Below are positions 46,801 through 56,193 of a DNA stretch of 64,000 nt, in pieces; position 1 is the first letter of the stretch, and every line of letters begins with the position of its first letter. The stretch lies in contig NC_044289.2 in assembly GCF_004027225.2 (NCBI RefSeq), positions 11,325,761 through 11,389,760 on the forward strand, written 5' to 3'. The stretch is from Strigops habroptila. Lineage: Eukaryota; Chordata; Aves; Psittaciformes; Psittacidae. A program made the translations under genes and the position numbers. The notes beneath the pieces were generated by a model that worked only from the letters and a program-made list of their open reading frames with translations, was not told the origin of the DNA and made no database searches.

Positions 46801-49800
46801 GAGAACTGAGGCTGAAGAGAGGGCATGGGAGAGGAGCCTGGCAGCCCTGCCTGTGCTGCTGCTCAGCCTCCTGCTGAGCTCTCACACGTGCCTTCATACA
46901 GAGAGGCTTACTGCAGAGGAAAGATGCTTCTGTCTTCTCTGCTCTCTTTCTGCATGGGGACAAGGGACTGCTGACATGCAGGGATCTCCCCCAGCAACAG
47001 GGTGCTGTGAGGGCCTCACTTTTTTGCCTTCCTTTCCTTTTGGTTCCCTGGCTCAGGAAACTCCTGCCAGCATCTGAAAGGCTTCCTGGGTGTGCAACCT
47101 TGTGCAGCTCCAGCAGAGAACAGCCTGGTGAGGATTCCTGGTGGGATGAATGGGGATGGAGCCAAGCGGCTCAGCACAGCTCTGCTGTCTCTTGGCCGTC
47201 ATGGGGCACGCAGAGCTGTTTCTGTGTCAGATCGAAGGGCTTCATCACAAGCAGCTTGTGAGGCTTGGCAGCACTTCAGGCAGGAGAGACATTGCAGTGG
47301 GCTGCTCTGGCATCCTTGCACCATGGAACCATCCCCTGCCAGACCCTGCTGCTCTGGGGCTCCCCACCAGGGAGCTGGCTGTGGTGCACAGCTGGGCTGG
47401 TGTGCTGGAGCCAGGCAGAAGAGATGGCTTCCATCCCGGCTGTTTCAAAGCTTCCCAGTGGCAAATGCAGCCTCCCTTCACTATGCAATCGAAGGTTGAG
47501 GCTCTGCCCTCCCAGCACTGTGGGGCTAGTGCTTGTGTGTTCTCCTCGCTGTGTTTGGGGAAGGCACCTAAAAGGGTTATTGGTGCATCCTGGCCAGGCA
47601 AGCTAAGGCATGTTTAGGGCAAGCTTCCTGAGCACAAAAAGGGCATCCCTGTGTCTTCTGAAAGAAATAGCTGGAGGGCATCAGCTGGTGTGAGGCAGCT
47701 CTGGCCTTGACCACCCACTCCCGGCTGCTGGAGAGGGACTTGGTCTAGGTGAGGAGCTGCGCTTTCCATAAATCACCCCAAAGAAGAAGTCACAGAGTGA
47801 GTTTATACATCTGTTGACCTTCAGCAGTGTGAGGATGGCTTATTTTTCTGCAGAGATGTGTGTATATATCTTTCTTTTATGGTGGGGACGAGCATGGTAT
47901 TGGCTCCTTTTCCCACTGAAAATACTGCTGCTGCTCTGCAGAGGTGACGAGGGCTGGGCATAGCACCTGAGTATGGGCAGAGCTGCTGCCAAGTGGATCT
48001 GCTCAGCCCAGGTATTTTCTCCTCTGGATTTTGATGCAATTGCTACATCCTGCTGGGACAACAGCTTCCTGCTCCTGGGCCAGGCTTGCTAAATAACCCT
48101 CCTTTTTCAAAGGTTTTTCAAAGCTGTAGTAATTCTTACTAATTCGAATCATCTCTTGAAAAGGTCTTGCATCACTCCTGAGTGCCAAACTGTTCTGTAT
48201 TCAGACCCTGATCACCCAGTCTCCTGAGCCATAAAATATGCAGGGGAAAGGCTCCAAGAAAATACTAAAAAGATGTTTGGGTGTGCAAGGGGTGTGCTGT
48301 GGGTGAGACCTTACTTCTCCATCTTCTGCCCTGTCTCCATCTCAGAGTGGACCAAAGTACATTTCTGTGGGGAGCAAGGCTGCCTCTGATGTTGATGGCT
48401 CCCTGGGGAGCCGCTCTAGATCCCATCCCCTGGGATGTCAGGGCATACTGAATGTTTCCTTTGGTCCAACAGGCCCCCAAAACCCCAGTGTTGAGGGAAG
48501 GTGGAGTAAGCCAGACCTGCTGCATTCCAAAGGAGCTGCAGGGCTCCCTGCCCTTCAATGGTGCTGCTGCTGCAACATGCTGTGATGGATGTTTCTAACC
48601 CAAAGCTGGGTCCTTTTGTGCAGCCTCTGCCTGTGTATTTTTTTCCCCAGCACTGGATCTGGTGGGCTCTTCCCAGGAGAAGGTCCCACAGCAGCAATCC
48701 TTAAGCCTCCAGGCAGAGCAAATGAATCCCTCCATCTCCAGGCTGTTCTGGCCCGGAGGAAGCAGATGACAGGAAGAACCCACATGGAAACATCTCGTCT
48801 CTGGCACAGGACTCGCTGCTCTTCCTGCTGTCTTGCTGGCACATACCTAGGATGCAGAGGGGAATTCCCTTCCTCCCCAGAGACCTGGATCCAAAGGGTT
48901 TTCAGTCAAAGCGCGCTGCCAGGAGCTTACCGCAACCTGTCCTGTTCATGTTGTGGTGCATTGCCCAGCTCCCCCCAGGTGGGTGCTGACTGCATGGGGA
49001 GGTGTGGGTTTGTGATGGGAGATCCCCAGTGTGGCTGTGGTGGTGAGCTGGGTGTTGCTGTGCACAGTGGTAGGGACCTGTTCCTGGAGAGACTATTTGT
49101 TGATGCAGGTGGATGTACACAGTTGGTTCATTGCCTCAGGGATTTCTAACTTGCTGCTTTCTGTTTGGGAGCACTGCAGGACTGAGACAGACCAGATGTC
49201 TCCATGGCATCCTCTGGCCCCAAAGCCATCTCCCTGGGCCAGCAGCTGGGTGACAGCAGTGACATGGACAAAGCTGGGCAGGAGGAGGGACCTTTCCAGG
49301 CCATCACATGGAGATGTGGAGATCCCAGGCAGCAGTTTTTGGGAGGATGTACTTCTCCTATGCTGCTGCCTTGACCTCGTCTCAGTGGAGGAGCTGCTGC
49401 ATTGGGCACGGCAGCCATTGGGCTGTGTGGGACCATGAGCACTAACCAGCTGCAAGGCACCCCATGCCTGCAGCTCTGTGCCTAATCAAACCAATTAGCA
49501 ATTTAATCTTGTTAACAAACCAAGATAATTGCAGCATTATCAAATTAGGCAGCTGTATGGAAATGCCTGCTTAATAGCTGATAATAGCTGGTCCTGATGG
49601 AGGAGGGAGGGTTGTGGTTTGTGACTAATGACTGGCGAGAGGTGTAATGAGGCTTCTCTAGGCTGCCTGGGTGGGGAATGGCTGGGGGAGGGCTGGGGCT
49701 CTGCCCCTCTCACCCCATGGCTTGTGTGGCCACAGGGCTTCCTGCTCAGAGGGGTGGGTTGGTGTAAGGGTGGTAGAGTTTACCCCTGGTAGGACACTGC

Positions 49801-51199
49801 ACTGGTCAGAAGCAAGGTCTGATTTTACATGGAATTTGGCTGTTGAGCTCCCAGCCCTTGTCCTGCTGGATCACCTGGTGTTTCCAGTATCCCCTGGCAT
49901 GCAGTTACCCCTGCCCTCCCTTGGCTGCTAAGCAGAAGTGGCCTTTCACCATAGGAGGACTTCCTCATTCTCAGTCACTGAGTGATTTCTGAGTCTTTCC
50001 CTCCCTCCCTCCAGTTCTTCCATGGTGACCCCCACGGAAGGACTTGCTCCAGCAGATGCTCTTCCCAGCCTTAGCCAGGTAGCATCCAGTGTCTGCTTTG
50101 GGCCATGCAAGATGTTGATCCCACAGCCAGAGGCTTTATCCTGCTGTATTTGTGGGTGGCTTTAACATCTGGCTAGTTCATGCTGCTCTCCAGATGCCTT
50201 GTTCATGCCTGGCAGTGGGGATCATTAGCTCAGCCCTTGCAGCAGCAGGGGACGGGAGCTGGGCAGCTTATGGGGTCTGCCTGGGGCTTGAAGGAGGTGG
50301 AGGCAAAGTGCCTCCTCCCAGCTACCACCCAAATGTTCCTTTACCCCTGTTGCCCAGTACTCGCTCATCTCCCTCTCTGTTCTCTCTACTCTCTGCAGAC
50401 AGACCAGGCTTCTCTCTCAGAATGGGCTGGGTCTGCTTGTTGAGAATGTAATGATGGGATGTGTGAGCCTTGCATCAGCCATGGGGTTGGGGGGGGCTGT
50501 TTGGGCATCAGCACAGGCTGGGGGATGCTCTGCCCCTGCAGCACATGGTGGCAATGCCTGGCTCTGCTATTGCACTGGGCAGGTCCCTCAGGCTGCACAC
50601 ACTTTCTCCTGCTGATATTTCCTGGCATTTCCTGTTCTTTCTGGCCCCAGCACTTAACTGTACAAAAATGACAAGAACCCCTTTAGAGCTGTGGTTTTGT
50701 GCCCTGGGTGGAGACTTTCACAGGCAATTTTCAGCTGAATTTTCACCACCAGCTCAGGTTCAGTGAGGGGCTCAGCATCAGTTGGGGTTTGGGTCTATGT
50801 AACGCCTCTCCTGCCCTCCAGATGTGCTTCAAGCGCTTGAAGGGATCTGCCTCCCGCATCCCCCCAGCCAGGCAGGATCAGCCCTGTCCCGCTTGGGGAG
50901 TGCCTGGGGGGCAGGACACGCTGCTCTCCAGAGCCCCCCCCAGCCTGCCAGGAGCATCCTCTAAAGTGTCCCATCATATTTTGTACCAGCCCCTTCCCAT
51001 TGCCCTCTCCTCCCGGGTTTTGTATGTCTCTGGATGGACTTGCTCCCCCCTCAAGCCAGCCCCTCACCATACTCTAGGTGTGCAGCTGAACTGTTTTCAT
51101 TCTCTTCCCCAGGCAGAAATTCCAGGGTGAAAGCATCAGTGGGAGCATGGGCCTGGAGAGAGGCAGGAGGAGGTGGGGAAAGGAGTCACCCATCACAAG
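40891..51199. other. Intergenic sequence between KCNS1 and the WAP gene
   Basis: About 10.3 kb of GC-rich sequence with long but overlapping open frames on both strands. None has a recognisable domain, a signal peptide joined to a cysteine-rich exon, or consistent splice sites. AT-rich islands stand out at 45885-46190 and 49481-49590. A TATA-like motif followed by a splice donor lies at 46370-46458. In mammals this interval holds WFDC, PI3 and SEMG genes; none could be supported here. Confidence 0.6.
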
Positions 51200-51218
51200 C
51201 ATCCCTTGGACAAGCTCT

Positions 51219-51228
51219 TTTATTTATT
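51219..51228 (-). terminator. WAP gene poly(A) signal
   Basis: On the minus strand two overlapping AATAAA hexamers lie about 220 bp after the stop, placing the transcript end near 51200. Confidence 0.65.
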
Positions 51229-51444
51229 CAAGCAGCAATGGTGAAGCAGTAGCACTGTGTGGCACTGTCGTCGGTGGTCCTGGAGCTGTGATGGTCTCTG
51301 AGTGTGGGCTGGTGGCTGTCCCCATCCTCCCAGGAGCCAGCATCGGGCAGGACAAGCCTTAGCAGAGGTATGTGCAGCTAGCTGGTGCCAGATGTGGCAC
51401 AGGCACGCTGAGAAGGCACCTTGGTCTGTCCTGGGAGCTGGAGC

Positions 51445-51449
51445 TCATA
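51445..51449 (-). CDS. WAP gene exon 3 (last residue and stop)
   Basis: A pyrimidine-rich acceptor (CTTTCCCTTTCTCCAG) ends at 51450. The first two bases complete a Val codon and TGA follows at 51447-51445. A one-residue last coding exon fits the family habit of ending just after the WAP domain. The choice of acceptor is inferred. Confidence 0.7.
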
Positions 51450-52025
51450 CTGGAGAAAGGGAAAGAAGGGAACAGGCTCGGTCTGATGCTCAGAGTAACC
51501 GAAGCCCAGGAGTTTGGCCATAAATCATCCCACCACTGACAGTGGAGGGCTCTGACAGCCAGACACTGCTGCATGTCCACAGCCACCATCACCGTATCCC
51601 CGCTCCGCTCCCCAGGGAGGTGGGTGCAGGAGAGGGAGCCCCCGAGACCCTACCGGAGATGAAGGGGAGGGATGATGAGCGCGAGAGGCATCTCCTGCCG
51701 CAGAAGGATGGGCAGCACTTCTTGCGCCGCGGGCAGTGCCAGTCAGCATAGCACGCGTTGGGTGGGTTTTGCATCATGCAGCGGTAGCGAACAGGCGGGC
51801 AGGACCAGGCGCTGCCTGCAAGAGGAGGGAGATGTTGGCCACAGGCTGCCTTAGGGAGGTGCCCCGCAGCTCCTCTCCCATCCCCCAGGATCCCTGCTAG
51901 CACAGCTCCTTCCCCGTTCCTGTGCATCTCCTCTCTGTGCCCTATCTCGGACATTTCCTACCTGCTGGCAGCTCTGTCCCGAGGATGAGCATCCCTACCA
52001 GGAGGAGAGCAGCCACCGACTTCAT
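51445..52025 (-). CDS. Secreted single-WAP-domain protein, elafin/SLPI-like
   Basis: Three coding exons (52025-51962, 51815-51654, 51449-51445) give a 76-residue precursor. Residues 1-21 (MKSVAALLLVGMLILGTELP and one Ala) form a signal peptide. The mature part has one complete WAP four-disulfide core with spacing C-x6-C-x8-C-x5-C-x5-CC-x3-C-x3-C. The segment between cysteines 2 and 3 reads CMMQNPPNAC, matching the protease-binding loop of elafin and the SLPI C-terminal domain (NPPN motif). The mature peptide is very basic (about nine Arg/Lys against one Asp). The family includes serine-protease inhibitors and antimicrobial peptides of epithelia, so either role is plausible by inference. Splice phases are 1 and 1, as in WFDC genes. 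It lies between KCNS1 and MATN4, where mammals have the WFDC cluster. One-to-one orthology to a named WFDC gene cannot be decided. Confidence 0.9.
51654..51815 (-). CDS. WAP gene exon 2 (entire WAP domain)
   Basis: Acceptor CTCTTGCAG ends at 51816. The 162-base exon enters and leaves in phase 1 and carries all eight core cysteines. The donor is CCG|GTAGGG (GT at 51653-51652). Confidence 0.92.
51962..52025 (-). CDS. WAP gene exon 1 (signal peptide)
   Basis: The ATG at 52025-52023 starts 21 codons plus one base. The donor is CAG|GTAGGA (GT at 51961-51960). A hydrophobic core, LLLVGMLIL, is visible. Confidence 0.9.
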
Positions 52026-52077
52026 GCTGCTGTGTCCCTGAGAGGTGTGAGTGTGGAGAGATGGGGGGCACAGGCAG

Positions 52078-52083
52078 TTAAAG
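52078..52083 (-). promoter_or_regulatory. TATA-like element of the WAP gene
   Basis: CTTTAA on the minus strand lies 53 bp before the ATG. It would place transcription start near 52050 with a short 5' UTR. It is a weak match and positional evidence only. Confidence 0.3.
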
Positions 52084-52089
52084 CCTTGG

Positions 52090-55000
52090 GGAGGATGGGG
52101 GGCAGGGAATAGGGCTGGGCATGTGCTAATATTTGTGCCTTTTTCCTCTGCTGTTGCATGGTGTTTTCCGGAGACCTTTTGCACAAGATACAGTTGGGGT
52201 TGTTCAGTTGCTCAAAAAGCAGTTGTTCCATTGCACAACTGTCCCCTGCAGCTACACCTGGGGCTGAGGGACAAGCCAAGGGGAGATTGTCCAGGGCATT
52301 GTCTCCCAAGCAGGCTGGAGGCAGTGGAGCTGCTTTCTCCCGAGCAGGAATGCTTCTCCAGGAGAAACCATGTGGTGATGACCGTGCTGCATTCCCTTCT
52401 GGAGGTCCTTTATATGAGTTTCTCTCTGTAGCCTGTTTCCATGTGGACCTGCAAATCAAACCTTACAGCATGATCCAGATCAGCATGGGGCTGCCTGTGC
52501 CTTCCCAGGGATAATCCTTTGAGGTTTTTATAGGGGAAACCTGCTCCAAGCCCTGCTGGTTCCTGCCCTAATGATGGTGTAAGCTACTGTAGGGAAATAG
52601 CTTTGGCTTAGCCAAGAGTGAGTCTTTCCCAAGCTCTGTGGGGGTCACCTGAACCTCATAATCTCTCTGGGAGGCTGCTGCCATGTAGGAAGTAGGCTGG
52701 TGCTGGAAGAAAGTGGTTGGCCTCATCAGGGTAGGATAATTTGCTCCATACAGCCCTGTCATCAGCCAAAAATCCCCATGCAGCACGAGGACAGCAGAAC
52801 TGAGCCCAGCACTAGCTGGCTGTAGAGATTAGGGGCTACAGTGCTTGCTCAGATGGCAAAGATCCCACCCGTCCTAAGGCCTCCATCTGCTCCTCCCTCC
52901 CAGGGAGATTGTACCTCCCCTCCAGGCAAAGCTCTTTTCTTTAGGTGCTCTTGGGCAATGGGAAATTACTCCATTTCCCACCAACAGGTCAATGTTCCCC
53001 TTGCCTTGTGTAGTAACAAGTTCCTGGAACCTGTGCTTGGGATTTCTGCGGCTAGCAGGAACCAGAGCTGTGCTGGAAAAGGCACCCTGCAGTCAAATCG
53101 CCCCCAATGCTTCTGCAAAGGGCAGGCTGGGCTAGCCCCTGATTTTGCAATGACAGGGCAAGGAGCGGCGAAAGCCTCTGCCCCAGCCCCTGGAGCCCTG
53201 CTCTCCATCCAGGGCATGGTGGGCATCTCACCTTAATTTACTGGATCTCTGTTAATTATTTTCCAATTTCCCTAATGATCTTGTGGCTGCATTTAGCTCT
53301 TTGTGAAGTCACTTAATAAATAACTGCGAGGGTATTTAAGCCAACCCAAATAGACTTTGAGCTGTGCACCAACCATTTAGCATTTTTAATCAGAAATATA
53401 AGCATTGGATTGATTTTTAAGCAATCCTCTGGCATTCAGCTGGTTGCTGGGATCTGGCTGAGGTGGTGCTTGGGGCTGCACCTCCAAGAGAAGAGAAAAC
53501 ACCAAGGAGCATGTCTTGGATTCAGCTGCAGAAAAGCTGGGAAGGAGAAATCCATCTGAAGGACTTTTGGTAGTGCTTTATCCATAGGAAGTCCATAGGG
53601 GGAAGAGTCTGAATTATGCTTCTATTGCAAACTCCCAGAGAATAAGCCAGACCATGGCATTTCTGTGCATAGGACCACCTCTGCCACATGTGCAGAACCC
53701 ACTGCCCCAAGGTCCTGCAGAGCTGTCCCCATCCCATAGTGCTCATGTCCTCCATGAAAAGCACTTCTAGAGCCTTCTCCTGAGGCAGCAAGGCCTGAGC
53801 TGTGCAAGGCCAGGGGTCCTGCTGGCTGATGATGTATTTTCCCAGCCAGGCCAGGGCTCTTCAGTTCGTATTTCCAGCAGCACCGGATCTCCCAGCTCAG
53901 GGCTTGGCCATGACCAAGCCCCAGCCTTAGAAGGGTGCACAAAGCACATGAGGAACAGCTTGTTCCCCCTAACACAGACCTTGTTCCCTACCAGGTGATG
54001 TAATGTGTTCAGCCTAACACTGAGGTCCATCCACCCTCAGCTCATGGCTGAGGATGCTCCACTTGTCCCTGAACTGGGTCCACCACGTCGGGGTGCCCAG
54101 TAGAAGGGGGTGTCCCCAACCCAGTGGACCCTCATTAGCGCTGGTGTCTGGTGCCATCTAGTGAAAAGCCATTATAAGGCTCTGCTCCCACATGCAATCC
54201 CACAGCCTGTCCTGGGATATCCAGCCTTTCCCACATATCCCACCTCAGTGGATGCTCAGCTCCTGCTGTTCCTTCTCCCCTCTCACACTTCCCCTCCGAT
54301 GCTTTCCCATCCAAGCTGCCAGCCCTCATTCAGCCTCTCCATCTCGCTGCCAGCCCAGCTCCACTTTGCTTACAGCTTCCCCTAGTATTTGCCAAAATCA
54401 CACTGGGCCAACTGAGGCTTAATCATGCCCTCAGGGAGTGCCATTATCTGCTCTAATCAAGCCTGTTATTAAGTCCCAAATTCAGCTAATTGCTTCCTTT
54501 TTCCCTCTTATTTTTCCCTGCAGTTACTGTATGTTTTAGGGAGTTGCATACACCAGGGAAGTCCCAGATCCCAGATTCAGGGTTGCAGAACACTGCAGTG
54601 GCTTCTTGGTCACTGCACTCTGTAGCAATAGCATTTGGCTTGGATGTGGCTTGAGACCATTAGCGCCTTCCCAACCACCCCCCTGTGCTGTCTGCTGGGC
54701 TGCAGGGTGAGAGGGACCGGGGACTGTGAGGTGCATGGATGGGATGTGGGGCCGATGGGTGCGATACGGGCTGACAGGAGGGCTATGGGGCAGCTAATCA
54801 GCAGTGCTTCATTTGCCATCCCAGTAAACAGATATAATGAGGCTACAAGTGCCCCAGTCCACGCCAGGTAAGACAAGCCCTGCTCAGAAGCCATCAAATC
54901 CCCCTGCTGACCTGGGGAACCACTGCTTTCAATTGCATGTAGGAAAAGCTGTTCTTCACCTCATAAAACAAATACCTGAGCACTTCCCAGCTCTTTTCCC

Positions 55001-55187
55001 CAGAGCAGTCCCAGCAAGCCCCGCACCGCAACCCAGAACCTGCCTTCATCTTCCTGCTCTTCAGCTCCAAATCCCAGCCTCAAGCCACATACCAGCTCCT
55101 TAAAGCCTAAAAGCCAGAGGCCCCTGTGCTGATATAGAGATGCTTCTGTGGCCCTGCAGCTCAGCTAAAAGGAGAGGAACATGTCAT
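52090..55187. other. Intergenic sequence between the WAP gene and MATN4
   Basis: About 3.1 kb with no supported gene. Two AT-rich tracts with homeodomain-like TAAT cores, at about 53232-53420 and 54415-54530, stand out from the GC-rich flanks. Confidence 0.65.
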
Positions 55188-55203
55188 ACAAATCTTTAGG
55201 GTG

Positions 55204-55209
55204 TTTATT
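55204..55209 (-). terminator. MATN4 poly(A) signal candidate
   Basis: AATAAA on the minus strand, preceded by A/T-rich sequence, 0.93 kb after the stop. Confidence 0.5.
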
Positions 55210-55622
55210 GTCAGGATAAAAATTTCTTTATATAAAAGAAGTGTTTAAAAACAGCACTACCCTGCTCTCAGAATGAAATATATATACACACACAGATATT
55301 TATAGAAAGAATTATTACCATTTTACTATGTGATTAAAAAACCAAACGATATAATGATCGATTCCCGAACAATTCTGCCAAAACAGGGACAAGGGGATCT
55401 GCTGATTCCTGCGCCCGCTTCCCCATGGGTGCACACCTGGGTGCCATGAGGGAGCTGGCTGGGCTGCATCCACCCCTGTGCACTGCCCGCAGCTCTCCCA
55501 GCCCCACCACTTCGCAGCTCCCAGGGCACCATCACTGGAGGGGTTTTCTCTTGCGAAGCAGCATGCTGGGTGCTGTGCAGGGGCTGGTTCATCCCAGTCA
55601 CTCTGGGAAAAGGCCGGGTGTC

Positions 55623-55835
55623 ACACAGAATCATAGAATCAACTGGGTTGGAAAAGATCTTTGAGATCATCAAGTCCAACTGTTACTCCAGGACTCCCAA
55701 GGCCTCCACTAACCCACGTCACTGAGGGCCTCAGCTACACGGTTTGTGAACACCTCCAGGGACAGTGACTCCACCACTGCCCTGGGCAGCCTGGTCCAAT
55801 ACCTGACCTAATATCCAATCTAAACCCTCATCCAA
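55623..55835 (-). mobile_element. CR1 fragment inside the MATN4 3' UTR
   Basis: It begins with the reverse-complement CR1 tail (acagaatcatagaatc) and continues through gggttggaaaagatctttga, then cctgggcagcctggtccaat and atccaatctaaaccctc. It belongs to a CR1 subfamily different from the STK4-region copies. It reads in the same direction as MATN4. Confidence 0.88.
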
Positions 55836-56134
55836 AGCCCAGCCTGCCCACACAGTCATCCTGCCTCATCCCAGACCTGCCAGTTCAGAGGAATGAGGCA
55901 CCAACACTGACTGAACCCCTTGGCTTCACTGTAGGGGTTCTTGCTCAAGTTCTTTTTTGGTATGTTTTTTTTTTAGGATTTTTTGTTTTTTTAAATACAC
56001 TCCACATCCCTCCGGGGATTTTGCAATACAAGAACAAACAACACTGATGCTTTACAATAACCTAGCAATAACAATGCCACGTAGCTACTGTACATCCCCA
56101 TGCCCTGTACGAGCGCTGCAGCCCTCTGTAAGGA

Positions 56135-56193
56135 TCACTTCTTCTTGGCAATCTGCTTTTCCAAGTCTTCAAGTCTGGCTGTCGTCTGAGCAA
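56135..56193 (-). CDS. MATN4: MATN4 exon 10 (end of coiled coil, stop)
   Basis: It opens in phase 1 and encodes AQTTARLEDLEKQIAKKK, with TGA at 56137-56135. Hydrophobic residues continue the 4-3 spacing from exon 9. Confidence 0.92.

Larger units (their letters stand above)
55188..56134 (-). other. MATN4: MATN4 3' UTR (inferred extent)
   Basis: The region after the MATN4 stop ends in an AT-rich stretch with AATAAA on the minus strand at 55209-55204, suggesting cleavage near 55188. It includes a CR1 fragment (55623-55835). The size is inferred from the poly(A) signal. Confidence 0.5.

Noticed and set aside
48589-49149. Cys-rich 186-codon + strand frame considered as a second WAP gene
   Set aside because: There is no CC-x3-C-x3-C core and no signal-peptide exon.
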